Positions 48,337-56,807 of a stretch of DNA of 64,000 bases are shown here, piece by piece. Source of the DNA: Sphingomonas astaxanthinifaciens DSM 22298 (GTDB taxonomy: Bacteria > Pseudomonadota > Alphaproteobacteria > Sphingomonadales > Sphingomonadaceae); assembly GCF_000711715.1 (NCBI RefSeq), contig NZ_JONN01000001.1:992001-1056000 (forward strand). The letters run 5' to 3'. Both the position numbers and the translations under genes were made by a program. Under the pieces are notes generated by a model. The model searched no databases. It was not told the DNA's origin and saw nothing but the letters and a program-made list of their open reading frames with translations. The stretch's first letter is position 1. Every line of letters starts with the position of its first letter.

Positions 48337-48660
48337 ATGGCCGAAGTCGACATCACCATCGCCGGCCGCGCCTATCGGGTCGCCTGCCGTGACGGCGAGG
48401 AGCAGAACCTTCGCCACGCCGCCGAACTCGTCGATGCCAAGGGCCGTGAGGCGCTGGCCGGCCTTGGCGCGCTGTCGGAGGCGCGGATGCTCCTGTTCGC
48501 CTCCTTGCTGCTGGCCGACCAGCTGATCGAAAAGCGCGGCGTGACCGCCCCGCCGCCACCTTCGCCGCCCGACCCGATGGTGATCCGCCGGGTCGACGCG
48601 CTGGCCGAGCGGCTCGAGCGGCTCGCCGGTCACCTTGAGAATGAGCTCGCAAACGCCTAG
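48337..48660 (+). CDS. zapA: Cell division protein ZapA
   Basis: 107 residues. The N-terminal globular domain (VDITIAGRAYRVACRDGEEQ) is followed by a C-terminal coiled coil (IRRVDALAERLERLAGHLEN), the ZapA layout; it bundles FtsZ. The Pro-rich linker PPPPSPP is longer than usual. The gene precedes 6S RNA and fthC, a conserved proteobacterial order. Confidence 0.92.
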   Translation: MAEVDITIAGRAYRVACRDGEEQNLRHAAELVDAKGREALAGLGALSEARMLLFASLLLADQLIEKRGVTAPPPPSPPDPMVIRRVDALAERLERLAGHLENELANA

Positions 48661-48668
48661 ATAGGTAG

Positions 48669-48697
48669 TTGACGGGCACTGCCTGGCACGAGCTTTT
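48669..48697 (+). promoter_or_regulatory. Possible promoter for 6S RNA
   Basis: TTGACG at 48669-48674 is a good -35 hexamer. Seventeen bases on, GCTTTT is a poor -10. If used, transcription would start near 48703. The 6S 5' end may instead lie slightly upstream and be driven from within zapA. Confidence 0.35.
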
Positions 48698-48815
48698 CGC
48701 AATCCCTGAGGCTATTCCCGATCCTTGGGGGCTGTCCCTGGTTGGACCCTGGTCCGGCACATATGGTCCCCACCTGACGTTACCGGCGTCAGAGGATTAC
48801 AGAGCAACGACCTCA
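48680..48815 (+). ncRNA. ssrS: 6S RNA
   Basis: It lies between zapA and fthC, the classic location. The 5' strand TCCCTGAGGCTATTCCCG and 3' strand GGCGTCAGAGGATTACAG match the closing-stem and bubble consensus of alphaproteobacterial 6S RNA. ATCCCTG pairs with CAGAGGAT, and CTGACG/CGTCAG makes a small hairpin beside the bubble. It mimics an open promoter and binds RNA polymerase. Ends are approximate by 10-20 bases. Confidence 0.78.
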
Positions 48816-49402
48816 TGGTGGTCCCGTCACTTCCCTCCCTGGCCGACAAGGCCGCCGCCCGCGCCGCGCTGCGTGCCGAGCGCAAGGCCTTCGCCGCCAG
48901 CCTCGCCCCTGACACCCGCGCCGCGCTCGAGGCCGAGCTTACGCGCCGGCTCGAGCCGCTGCTGTTCGCCGCCCGCGTGGTTGCCGCCTACCAGCCGATG
49001 AAGGACGAGATCAGCCCGCTGGCCGCGCTCGACCGGGCCCGGGCGCTCGGCAGGGAGACCGCCCTTCCCGCCTTCGCGGCGCGCGATTCGCGGATGACCT
49101 TTCGCCCCGGCGACGCGACCGAGCCCGGCCCCTGGGGCCTGCTCCAGCCGCCGCTCGACCACGACCCGCTCGTTCCCGACCTCGTCCTTGTGCCGCTGGT
49201 CGGCTGCGATTCCCGTGGCAACCGCATCGGCATGGGCCAGGGCCATTACGACCGCGCGCTCGAGGCCTTGCGCGGAAGCGCGCGGATCGTCGGCATCGGC
49301 TGGGACTTCCAGCTCCTCGACTCGACCATCGCCGCCGATCCCTGGGACCAGCCGCTCGACGCCTTCGCTTCCCCTTCCGGCCTCCTGGAGTTTGCCCGTT
49401 GA
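48815..49402 (+). CDS. fthC: 5-formyltetrahydrofolate cyclo-ligase
   Basis: 195 residues. Converts 5-formyl-THF to methenyl-THF using ATP. The basic N-terminal helix RAERKAF and the signature GMGQGHYDRAL are present, and the length is normal. ATG 48815 sits at the very 3' end of the 6S RNA; GTG 48818 is an alternative, so 6S processing and fthC initiation may interact. It overlaps the next gene by four bases (TTGA). Confidence 0.92.
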   Translation: MVVPSLPSLADKAAARAALRAERKAFAASLAPDTRAALEAELTRRLEPLLFAARVVAAYQPMKDEISPLAALDRARALGRETALPAFAARDSRMTFRPGDATEPGPWGLLQPPLDHDPLVPDLVLVPLVGCDSRGNRIGMGQGHYDRALEALRGSARIVGIGWDFQLLDSTIAADPWDQPLDAFASPSGLLEFAR

Positions 49403-49635
49403 CCCACGAACAGCCCCCGCGGCCGCGCCCGACCGCGGGCGTGTTCATGATCCTTGGCGTGATCATCGTCTGGGCGGCGCTGATCGTCTCGCTCTCGGAC
49501 GTGGTCGGCCGCTGGCCAGCCGCGGTTCAGCTGCCTTTCTATATCGTCGCAGGGATCATCTGGGTGCTTCCGCTCAAGCCGATCCTGCGCTGGAGCGAGA
49601 CCGGACGATGGCGGAACGACCCGCCCAACCCTTGA
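49399..49635 (+). CDS. DUF2842 small membrane protein
   Basis: 78 residues with two membrane helices (about 15-33 and 45-62) and the end PLKPILRWSETGRW, typical of alphaproteobacterial DUF2842. Function unknown. It starts with TTG overlapping the fthC stop. Confidence 0.8.
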   Translation: MTHEQPPRPRPTAGVFMILGVIIVWAALIVSLSDVVGRWPAAVQLPFYIVAGIIWVLPLKPILRWSETGRWRNDPPNP

Positions 49636-49672
49636 AATTTCGGACTGCTTTAGCTAACTCATACACCTGCTC

Positions 49673-50815
49673 ATGACTTCTCTGGCCCTCCCCCAGGCCC
49701 GGCCGTTCGCGGCCCGACAGGCCCTTGCGCTGCTGCGCGCCCGCCCGCTCGAAGCGGTCGGCGGCGGCCTGCTGCTGGTGGCCGCGGCGGCCTCGATCGC
49801 GGCGGTGACCGATCCGTCGCGCTCGCCCGAGCCCCAGGAGACGGCGGCCGACGCCGCCCCCTCGGTGCAGGCCATGACCCCTTTTGCCGTCCGCCAGGTC
49901 GCGCCGGACGAGGCGCTCAAGCTCAACGCCGCGCTGCCGCTCGCCGGCGGCCCCAATCCGGCGGCCGCGCCGTTCGTCCTGAAGACCGACTCCAGGACCT
50001 ATGGTCGGGCGCTCGAGTGCCTGACCCAGGCGGTCTATTACGAGGCGGCGCGCGAGCCCGAGGAAGGGATGCGCGGGGTCGCGCAGGTGGTCCTGAACCG
50101 GGTCCGCCATCCCGCCTATCCCGCCACCGTCTGCGGGGTCGTCTACCAGGGCGCCGAGCGGCAGACGGGCTGCCAGTTCAGCTTCACCTGCGATGGCTCG
50201 CTCGCGGCCGCGCCGATGCGCGTCTACTGGGATCGTGCCCGTCGCATCGCCGACGAGGCGCTCAAGGGCCATGTCGCGGCCGCGGTCGGCAACGCCACCC
50301 ATTATCACGCCAATTACGTCATGCCTTACTGGGCCCCGACGCTGACCAAGAGCGCGGTGATCGGCGCGCACATCTTCTATCGCTGGCCGGGTGGCTGGGG
50401 ACAGCCTTCCGCCTTCACCCAGCAGTGGGCGAAGCGCGAGGCGGATCCCAAGGGCCTGCGCTCGGCCGCGCTGGCCGCCGAGGCGCGCTTTGCCGCCATG
50501 ACGCCGTCGCAGACCACCCCCGCGGTGGTCGCTCAGGCGCGCCAGGAACTGCCGCCCGAGCTCGCCAAGCTGGTCGAGGCCGAGGTCGGTCCCGGCGGCA
50601 AGACGCGGGTCACCATGCGGATCGATGCCGGCCGCCACGACGCGGCCACGCGCGCCGCCGCCGAAGCTGCCGACCGGAGCCTGATGAGTTCGGCCTCGCC
50701 GAGCCTGAAATGGGGTCTGACGGGGGGCGAGGATTCGGCCCAGGCTCCGCTTGGCCGCAAGCCCGACGCGCCGGCCGCGACCGGCACCGGCACCGCGGCA
50801 GCCTCGGGACTCTGA
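49673..50815 (+). CDS. Cell-wall hydrolase, SleB type
   Basis: 380 residues. A membrane helix (about 28-47) suggests export or anchoring. The Hydrolase_2/SleB domain (about 110-250) has the catalytic Glu in QAVYYEAAREPEEG and CGVVYQG...GCQFSFTC. It should cleave peptidoglycan as a lytic transglycosylase. The C-terminal 130 residues are disordered and Ala-rich. It is convergent with tRNA-Asp. Confidence 0.85.
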   Translation: MTSLALPQARPFAARQALALLRARPLEAVGGGLLLVAAAASIAAVTDPSRSPEPQETAADAAPSVQAMTPFAVRQVAPDEALKLNAALPLAGGPNPAAAPFVLKTDSRTYGRALECLTQAVYYEAAREPEEGMRGVAQVVLNRVRHPAYPATVCGVVYQGAERQTGCQFSFTCDGSLAAAPMRVYWDRARRIADEALKGHVAAAVGNATHYHANYVMPYWAPTLTKSAVIGAHIFYRWPGGWGQPSAFTQQWAKREADPKGLRSAALAAEARFAAMTPSQTTPAVVAQARQELPPELAKLVEAEVGPGGKTRVTMRIDAGRHDAATRAAAEAADRSLMSSASPSLKWGLTGGEDSAQAPLGRKPDAPAATGTGTAAASGL

Positions 50816-50840
50816 CGTCCCGACCGGCGCCGGCGGACCG

Positions 50841-50873
50841 GCGCCATTTCCATTTTTTCGATGAAAAGGGAAA

Positions 50874-50879
<6 letters not shown>
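50841..50879. terminator. Hairpin using the tRNA-Asp 3' end, between convergent units
   Basis: An 11-base perfect inverted repeat, GCGCCATTTCC / GGAAATGGCGC; the right arm overlaps the tRNA 3' terminus. Internal T- and A-runs allow a further short stem. It may terminate the hydrolase gene, or form on the tRNA precursor. Confidence 0.5.
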
Positions 50880-50950
<71 letters not shown>

Positions 50951-51008
50951 TTGGGTGAGCGGCCAACTAGGGGGCGGACCCGCCCTCGTCAATCGGGAAA
51001 ACGCCTCG

Positions 51009-52238
51009 TCAGGGCATTTGTCGGTCGCGCGGCGCAGCGGAAAGGGCCGGCGGCCGCTCGGTCGCCTCGTACTCGTCCTCCTCGCCGGCATGGGTCAGCG
51101 TCCCGTGCTCGAACAGGAAACCGGCGATATCCGGCGTTCCCGCCGCCGCGAACACGGTCTTGAAAATGATCAGCAGGGGAATGGCGAGCAGCGCGCCGAC
51201 CGTGCCCCACACCCACGCCCAGAAGCTCAGCGAGAGGAGGATGAGGATCGGATTGATCTTCACCCTTTTGCCCACGATCAGCGGGGTGACCGCATTGGCC
51301 TCGACCAGGTGCATGCCGATGAAGATCAGCGGCGGGAGGAAGGCCTTCCACGTCTCGGGCCCGCCGAAGCTGATCAGTCCGCCGAGCGCGAGCAGCGCCG
51401 CCGCGGCGATCGGGCCGAGATAGGGAATGAAGTTCAGCACCGCGACGATGCCGCCCCACATCAGCGGCGAATCCATGCCCACCGCCCACACGATCAGCGC
51501 CAGCAGCGCGCCGAGCGTGACGTTGATGAGCGAGATGGTGCCGATGTAGGTCGAGGTGGCGGTGACCGTCTGCTGGATCACCCGGGCGGTGGTCAGCGCC
51601 CCCTCGAAGCTCCCGCGGCTGGTGATCGTCGACTTGCGCATCGCGGTCCAGCCGGCGAGGAAGAAGTAGATCAGCAGCAGCGCGAAGAACATCTGGATGA
51701 GCGCGTGCGGGGCCGAGTTGGTGAGCAGGTCGCTGATCGAATTGGGGGTCTCGAGCTTGACCGTCTGGCCGCCACCCGCCGAATCCCCCGAGGGCAGCTG
51801 CTTGATGATCCGGTCGGCGAAGCGCTGCAGGTCCTCGTAGATCTTGAGCAGCGGCCCCAGCGCCTCCTTCACCCGGCCGATCCGCTGCGGCAGCAGCATG
51901 ACCCAGTCGGTCGCGGGAATGACGATCGACAAGAGGGCGAAGGCGGTGACCGCGAGGAACACCAGCACGCAACTCAGCGCCGACAGCGCGGCGGGCAGCC
52001 CGCGCCGCTCGAACCACTGCAGCAGCGGCACCAGCGCGATCGCGATGACGATGGCCGCGGTGACGGGCAGGAAGAACTCCGCCCCCGCCCGGAGCGCGAA
52101 GGGAAGCGCGAAGATGAGGCCGATACCCGCGATCAGGGTCAGCGAGGCGAGCAGCCGGTCACGCTTGACGGTGATCTGCTCGGCGAGCAGCGCCGCATCG
52201 TCCTCGGGGCTGTCGGTGCGGGGCTGAGAGGCATCCAT
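51009..52238 (-). CDS. AI-2E family transporter (permease)
   Basis: 409 residues with seven or eight membrane helices and a soluble region between helices 3 and 4 (about 120-190). GGIVAVLNFIPYLGPI and VIPLI-like TPLIVGKRVKINPILI are the family signatures. Members export or take up diverse solutes, or act as Na+/H+ antiporters; the substrate is unknown. ATG 52238 is preferred over GTG 52244 because of an AGGG spaced eight bases upstream. Confidence 0.88.
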   Translation of the reverse strand: MDASQPRTDSPEDDAALLAEQITVKRDRLLASLTLIAGIGLIFALPFALRAGAEFFLPVTAAIVIAIALVPLLQWFERRGLPAALSALSCVLVFLAVTAFALLSIVIPATDWVMLLPQRIGRVKEALGPLLKIYEDLQRFADRIIKQLPSGDSAGGGQTVKLETPNSISDLLTNSAPHALIQMFFALLLIYFFLAGWTAMRKSTITSRGSFEGALTTARVIQQTVTATSTYIGTISLINVTLGALLALIVWAVGMDSPLMWGGIVAVLNFIPYLGPIAAAALLALGGLISFGGPETWKAFLPPLIFIGMHLVEANAVTPLIVGKRVKINPILILLSLSFWAWVWGTVGALLAIPLLIIFKTVFAAAGTPDIAGFLFEHGTLTHAGEEDEYEATERPPALSAAPRDRQMP

Positions 52239-52379
52239 GGCCACACCCTAGCCAGCCCACGAGCGCTTCGCCAGCAGGAGCCCGATGCGGCCTAAGGTCC
52301 GTGCCGGCGGCGGGAACGCGCGCGGCATTCCTTCGTCTGGTTGACCGAGTTTCATTCCCGCCCCGGAGACCCGCCAGCG

Positions 52380-53270
52380 ATGCGCACAGCCCCCTTCTTC
52401 CTCGCCGCCGTCCTCGCCGCCTCGGCCACCGCTGCCATCGCCGTCCAGGCCCCGCCGCCGGTCGCGCCCGAGGCGCGCAACGTGGCGCTCGGCGCGCTCA
52501 CCCTCACTCCGGTCCGCGATGGCGCCAACATTGCGCCCAACGACGGTAAGGTGTTCGGCCTCGATGTCGGCCCGGCCGCGGTCGCCGCCTTCCTCCGCGC
52601 CAAGGGTCTTCCGACCGATGCCATCCCGCTCAACGTCGGCGGCCTGCTGGTCCGCGGGCTGCCCGGGCGGGTGGTGCTGATCGACACCGGCAACGGGCCG
52701 ACCAAGGGCGGGCAGCTGATGGCGAGCCTTGCCCGCGCCGGGGTCGCGCCGGGCGCGGTCACCGACGTCCTCATCACCCATGGCCATGGCGATCATATCG
52801 GGGGGCTGGTCGACGCCGCCGGCCGCCCCGCCTTCCCGCGCGCCACGATCCGCATGTCGGCGCCCGAATGGGCCTATGTGCGAACGCAGGGCTCCTCCTC
52901 GGCGATCGCCCGGGGAATCGCGCCGCGCGTCCGCACCTTCGCGCCCGGCGCGGCGGTGCTTCCGGGAATCGTCGCGGTCCCGCTTCGCGGCCACACCCCC
53001 GGCCACACGGGCTACCGAATCAGCTCGCGCGGGCGGAGCCTCCTCGACATCGGCGACACGGCGCACAGCTCGGTGGTCTCGCTCGGCCACCCCGAATGGA
53101 CCATGGGCTATGACGGCAACAAGCCGCTCGCAGAGCGCACCCGGGTCGCCGAGCTGGCGCGGATCGCGGGCACCGGCATGCTCATCTTCGCGCCGCATTT
53201 CCCCTATCCGGGAATCGGCCGCGTGGTCCGCAGCCGCCCCGGCTATGCCTGGCAGCCCGCGCTTCGATAG
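52380..53270 (+). CDS. MBL-fold metallohydrolase, exported
   Basis: 296 residues. A signal peptide (residues 1-21) is followed by a metallo-beta-lactamase fold: THGHGDHIGG holds the zinc ligands, GHTPGHTGYRI another His, and DIGDTAHS the bridging Asp. Its layout resembles lactonase- or AIM-like periplasmic hydrolases; substrate unknown. An upstream in-frame start at 52341 would spoil the signal peptide. A tRNA-Leu follows on the other strand. Confidence 0.85.
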   Translation: MRTAPFFLAAVLAASATAAIAVQAPPPVAPEARNVALGALTLTPVRDGANIAPNDGKVFGLDVGPAAVAAFLRAKGLPTDAIPLNVGGLLVRGLPGRVVLIDTGNGPTKGGQLMASLARAGVAPGAVTDVLITHGHGDHIGGLVDAAGRPAFPRATIRMSAPEWAYVRTQGSSSAIARGIAPRVRTFAPGAAVLPGIVAVPLRGHTPGHTGYRISSRGRSLLDIGDTAHSSVVSLGHPEWTMGYDGNKPLAERTRVAELARIAGTGMLIFAPHFPYPGIGRVVRSRPGYAWQPALR

Positions 53271-53280
53271 GGAAAAAGGC

Positions 53281-53364
53281 TGGTACGGGCGGTCGGACTC
53301 GAACCGACAAGGATTGCTCCGGCGGATTTTGAGTCCGCTGCGTCTACCATTCCGCCACGCCCGC
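53281..53364 (-). tRNA. tRNA-Leu (anticodon CAA)
   Basis: 84 bases with encoded CCA and a long variable arm, as in type II tRNAs. The acceptor is GCGGGCG/CGCCCGT, the anticodon loop CTCAAAA, and the T-loop GTTCGAGTC. Confidence 0.95.
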
Positions 53365-53423
53365 GTGGGAAGGACGGCTCGCCCCTAGCGCGGTTTCGCG
53401 CCGGGGGCGATACCCCTGGCGCT

Positions 53424-53852
53424 TTAGCGCGCGAAGGAGAAAGCGGTCGGGCTCGATCCCCACTTGTTGGGAACCTTGCTGCCTTCCTTGAGGAAGTGGC
53501 GCAGCAGCGCGGCGAAGAAGATCAGCGCGGTGGCGATGACCCCGAGCGTCACGATCCGCGACAGGAAGCCCGGGAAGACCGCCAGCAGGCTTGCCGCGAA
53601 CATCATCGCGAAGGGGATGATCAGCTCCTTGCCAGAGCAATTGACGTCGTGGAGCCGGCGCACCGCCACCGACAGCTGCGGCACGAACAGGACCAGCGCG
53701 ACGATCCCGCCGATCCGCATCCCGAACATGCCCGCGACGAGATTGAGGAGCAGCACGAAGCCGAAGAAGATCCAGAATTCGGAGCGCGAGGCGCGTCCCT
53801 TGAAGTCGGCAAAATGGCGAAAGCTGTGACCGACCGATTCGAACGCACCCAT
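53424..53852 (-). CDS. DUF805 membrane protein
   Basis: 142 residues with four hydrophobic helices. The DUF805 pattern FADFKGRASRSEFWIF near the N-terminus and AVRRLHDVN in the middle are clear. Function unknown. ATG 53852 follows a GGGGGGAAG ribosome site. Confidence 0.85.
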   Translation of the reverse strand: MGAFESVGHSFRHFADFKGRASRSEFWIFFGFVLLLNLVAGMFGMRIGGIVALVLFVPQLSVAVRRLHDVNCSGKELIIPFAMMFAASLLAVFPGFLSRIVTLGVIATALIFFAALLRHFLKEGSKVPNKWGSSPTAFSFAR

Positions 53853-53903
53853 GACACTTCCCCCCTGCAAGAGCCCGCAACCTGCGGGCCGAGACGTTAA
53901 TTC

Positions 53904-55412
53904 CTAGTTATTGGGCGTCAATCGCCGGTAGCTGAGCGCCTCGGCGACATGGATCCGCCCGACCGTCTCCGCCCCCGCGAGGTCGGCGATGGTCCGCGCG
54001 ACTCGAAGCACCCGGTGATAGTCCCGTGCCGACAATCGCATCGCCGCCGCGGCATCGGCGAGAAGCTTTCGCCCCGGCTCGTCGGGGGTCGCGACCGTGT
54101 CGAGGAGTTCGCCATCGGCCTCGGCATTGGTCCGTGCCCCCTGCCCCTCGTAGCGCCGCGTCTGCACGCCGCGCGCCCGCGCCACCCGCCCGGCGACCGC
54201 GGCGCTCCCCTCGGCGGGCGGGGGCAGCGACAGATCGGCGGCGCTCACCCCGGCGACTTCGACATGAAGGTCGATCCGGTCGAGCAGCGGCCCCGACACC
54301 CGCGACTGATAGTCGGATGCGCAGCGCGGGGCGCGGGCGCAGGCGAGCGCCGGATCGCCGAGATGCCCGCAGCGGCACGGGTTCATCGCCGCAATCAGCT
54401 GGACCCGCGCGGGAAAGGTCAGGTGGCTGTTCGCCCGCGCGACGCTGACCGTCCCGGTCTCGAGCGGTTGGCGCAGGCTGTCGAGCACCACCCGCTGGAA
54501 CTCGGGCAATTCGTCGAGGAACAGCACGCCGAGATGCGCGAGGCTGATCTCCCCAGGCCGCACCTTCAGTCCGCCGCCGACCAGGGCCGGCATCGAGGCG
54601 CTGTGGTGCGGCGCTCGGAAGGGCCGCCGCCGCTTCATCTGCCCGCCGGTCATCTCGCCCGCCACCGAGGCCACCATCGACACCTCGAGCGCCTCGGCCG
54701 GCGACAGCGGCGGCAGGATCCCAGGCAGGCAGGAGGCGAGCAGCGACTTGCCCGCGCCCGGCGGTCCGCTCATCAGCAAGTTGTGCCCGCCCGCCGCGGC
54801 GATCTCGAGCGCGCGCTTGGCGACTTCCTGCCCCTTGACCTGGAGCAGGTCGGGACCGCCTGCCGCCGGTTCGGCCTCACCCGGCGGCGGCGCGGCGAGC
54901 AGGGTCGTCCCCTTGAGGTGCGCGAGGAGGCTGAGGAGGTCGGGCGCGGCGAGCACCTCGACTTCCCCCGCCCAGGCCGCTTCCGCCCCCTGCGACGCGG
55001 GGCAGATCAGCCCCTTCTCCTCGCTCGCCGCATGAAGCGCCGCCAGCAGCACGCCGGGCGAGGCGGCGATCCGCCCGTCGAGCCCGAGTTCGCCCACCGC
55101 GACATAATGCGACAGCATCTCGGCGTCGGTCGCCCCCACCGCCGCCAGCAGGCCGAGCGCGATTGGCAGGTCGAAATGGCTGCCTTCCTTGGGCAGGTCA
55201 GCCGGCGACAGGTTGACCGTGATGACCTTGGGCGGGAGCGCCAGCCCGATCGCGGTCAGCGCCGCGCGGACCCGCTCGCGGCTCTCGGCCACCGCCTTGT
55301 CGGGCAGGCCGACGATCACGAATCGCGGGATTCCGGTCGAGAGCTGGACCTGCACCTCGACGGCGCGGGCCTCCAACCCGAGATAGGCGACCGTGCTGAC
55401 GATCGCGACCAT
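53904..55412 (-). CDS. comM: YifB/ComM family AAA+ ATPase
   Basis: 502 residues. The N-terminal Lon-like ChlI domain (about 20-140) precedes a Mg-chelatase-type AAA core with Walker A GPPGAGKS (about 218-225) and Walker B VLFLDELPEF, a Cys-rich NPCRCGHLGD...CARAPRC segment and a C-terminal helical domain. ComM relatives are branch-migration helicases promoting integration during natural transformation. The other competence gene in the window, comEC, is frameshifted. Confidence 0.92.
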   Translation of the reverse strand: MVAIVSTVAYLGLEARAVEVQVQLSTGIPRFVIVGLPDKAVAESRERVRAALTAIGLALPPKVITVNLSPADLPKEGSHFDLPIALGLLAAVGATDAEMLSHYVAVGELGLDGRIAASPGVLLAALHAASEEKGLICPASQGAEAAWAGEVEVLAAPDLLSLLAHLKGTTLLAAPPPGEAEPAAGGPDLLQVKGQEVAKRALEIAAAGGHNLLMSGPPGAGKSLLASCLPGILPPLSPAEALEVSMVASVAGEMTGGQMKRRRPFRAPHHSASMPALVGGGLKVRPGEISLAHLGVLFLDELPEFQRVVLDSLRQPLETGTVSVARANSHLTFPARVQLIAAMNPCRCGHLGDPALACARAPRCASDYQSRVSGPLLDRIDLHVEVAGVSAADLSLPPPAEGSAAVAGRVARARGVQTRRYEGQGARTNAEADGELLDTVATPDEPGRKLLADAAAAMRLSARDYHRVLRVARTIADLAGAETVGRIHVAEALSYRRLTPNN

Positions 55413-55547
55413 CAGCCGCGGTTCCCCGTCACCAGCAATCCGAGATGCACATCGCCCCCTAGCTCGGCGGGCGCGATGCTATGGCAAGCCCGCCAGGGGC
55501 ACAAGCCGCCCCTTGCCCGACCGTCTTAGCTCCCTACATCACCGTCC

Positions 55548-55982
55548 ATGTCGCTGCGTGCCCGTTTCCTCGCCATTCGCGATACCCGGCTGTTCCAGGG
55601 CCTGGTCTTCGCCATCGGCGTCCTCCTGATCCTCGTCACCCCGCTGGTCAGCGCGCTGCCGGGGCCGGGCGGGATCTTCGTCTTCGCCGCCGGCCTGACC
55701 CTGATCCTGCGCTCGAGCCTCTGGGCCAAGCGCCATTATGTCCGCTTCAAGCGCTGGCAGCCCAAGGCGGGGGGCTGGGCCGACTGGGGTCTTCGCCGCG
55801 GCAGCGCCAAGCGTCGCGAGGCGATTCGCAAGGAGCGCGAGCGCGCCGAGGCCCCGCCGCCGGGCGAGGCGCCGCGCACCGACGACCCGCTTCCGGGCGC
55901 CGGCCTGGAGATCGCGCCGATCGATCCTGGCCCCGCCGCGGTGGCACCCGCCACGCCCGCCACTTCCCCCTCGCAGCATTGA
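55548..55982 (+). CDS. PGPGW-type small membrane protein
   Basis: 144 residues. Two hydrophobic helices (about 15-36 and 42-58) are separated by the PGPGG turn, followed by a basic segment (RRGSAKRREAIRKERERA) and a Pro/Ala-rich tail. Function unknown. It is divergent from comM across 135 bases and upstream of the rpmH promoter, but probably separately transcribed. Confidence 0.7.
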   Translation: MSLRARFLAIRDTRLFQGLVFAIGVLLILVTPLVSALPGPGGIFVFAAGLTLILRSSLWAKRHYVRFKRWQPKAGGWADWGLRRGSAKRREAIRKERERAEAPPPGEAPRTDDPLPGAGLEIAPIDPGPAAVAPATPATSPSQH

Positions 55983-55991
55983 CTTCGCCGG

Positions 55992-56020
55992 TTGCCTTGC
56001 GTATCGGGCGCCCAGACAAT
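55992..56020 (+). promoter_or_regulatory. Candidate promoter of rpmH-rnpA
   Basis: TTGCCT (55992-55997), 17-base spacer, GACAAT (56015-56020): four of six matches in each hexamer and ideal spacing. Transcription would start near 56027, giving a 5' leader of about 42 bases. Confidence 0.5.
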
Positions 56021-56068
56021 GCGGCTGCCCTCGTTGGGGCGGCCCTTTTTATTCCACCTCTCAAGGCA

Positions 56069-56533
56069 ATGAGCGATGAAGCGCACTTTCCAGCCCAGCA
56101 ACCTCGTCCGCAAGCGGCGTCACGGCTTCCGTTCGCGCTCGGCCACGGTGGGTGGCCGCAAGGTGCTGGCGGCGCGCCGCGCCCGCGGCCGCAAGAAGCT
56201 CAGCGCTTAGTCACCCTACGGAAGCGCGCGGATTTCCTGGCTGCCAACGGCGGCCGGCGCGCCGCCATGCCCGGCTTCGTGCTGCTGGTCCGCCCCCGGG
56301 CGGACGGCTCGGACGTGAAGCGCATCGGCTATACGGTGACCAAGAAGATCGGCAACGCCGTCGTCCGTAACCGGATGAAGCGGCGCCTTCGCGCGCTGGC
56401 CGCCGAGCTCCTGCCCGCAGGCGGAATCGCCGGCGCCGACCACATCCTGATCGGCCGCAACGGGGGAATCGAGCGCGACTTCGACCTTCTCCGCAAGGAA
56501 CTCGCCAAGGCGCTGCGCAAGGTGGCCGCCTGA
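56069..56533 (+). CDS. rnpA: Ribonuclease P protein component, apparently enclosing rpmH
   Basis: The core reads [15 protein letters not shown], then [20 protein letters not shown], the RNase P protein signature. In this frame no ATG, GTG or TTG occurs between the core and ATG 56069, seven bases upstream of the rpmH ATG. Starting there, the protein is 154 residues with a 48-residue Gln/Pro/Arg-rich N-terminal extension encoded entirely over rpmH in another frame. A single CTCAAGGC ribosome site could serve both starts. This is the arrangement described for Thermus. An unorthodox start near the core is the alternative. Confidence 0.75.
   Translation: MSDEAHFPAQQPRPQAASRLPFALGHGGWPQGAGGAPRPRPQEAQRLVTLRKRADFLAANGGRRAAMPGFVLLVRPRADGSDVKRIGYTVTKKIGNAVVRNRMKRRLRALAAELLPAGGIAGADHILIGRNGGIERDFDLLRKELAKALRKVAA
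56076..56210 (+). CDS. rpmH: 50S ribosomal protein L34
   Basis: 44 residues, complete and canonical: [18 protein letters not shown] at the start, then an Arg/Lys-rich helix ending KKLSA. It lies wholly inside the long rnpA frame. rpmH-rnpA-yidD-yidC is the standard bacterial order. Confidence 0.97.
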   Translation: MKRTFQPSNLVRKRRHGFRSRSATVGGRKVLAARRARGRKKLSA

Positions 56534-56790
56534 TGTGCCTCGACCATGCTTCGCACAAGGACGAGGCCCGCACCGGCCTGTCGGCGAAGCTCCTCATCCT
56601 GATCGCGCGCGGCTGGCAAGTGGGCCCGAGCGCGATCCTGCCCCCTTCCTGCCGCTTCCAGCCGAGCTGCTCGGCCTATGCAATCACCGCCTGGCGCCGC
56701 TATGGGGCGCTGCGCGGAAGCTGGCTCGCATTGAAGCGGATCGGCCGCTGCCACCCCTGGGGCGGCCAGGGCTTCGACCCGGTCCCCTGA
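56533..56790 (+). CDS. yidD: Membrane protein insertion efficiency factor
   Basis: 85 residues. [19 protein letters not shown] and [15 protein letters not shown] are the full YidD signature. A membrane-associated helper of YidC. Its ATG overlaps the rnpA TGA (TGATG). Confidence 0.94.
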   Translation: MCLDHASHKDEARTGLSAKLLILIARGWQVGPSAILPPSCRFQPSCSAYAITAWRRYGALRGSWLALKRIGRCHPWGGQGFDPVP

Positions 56791-56807
56791 CGAGGATTTG
56801 AACCACC

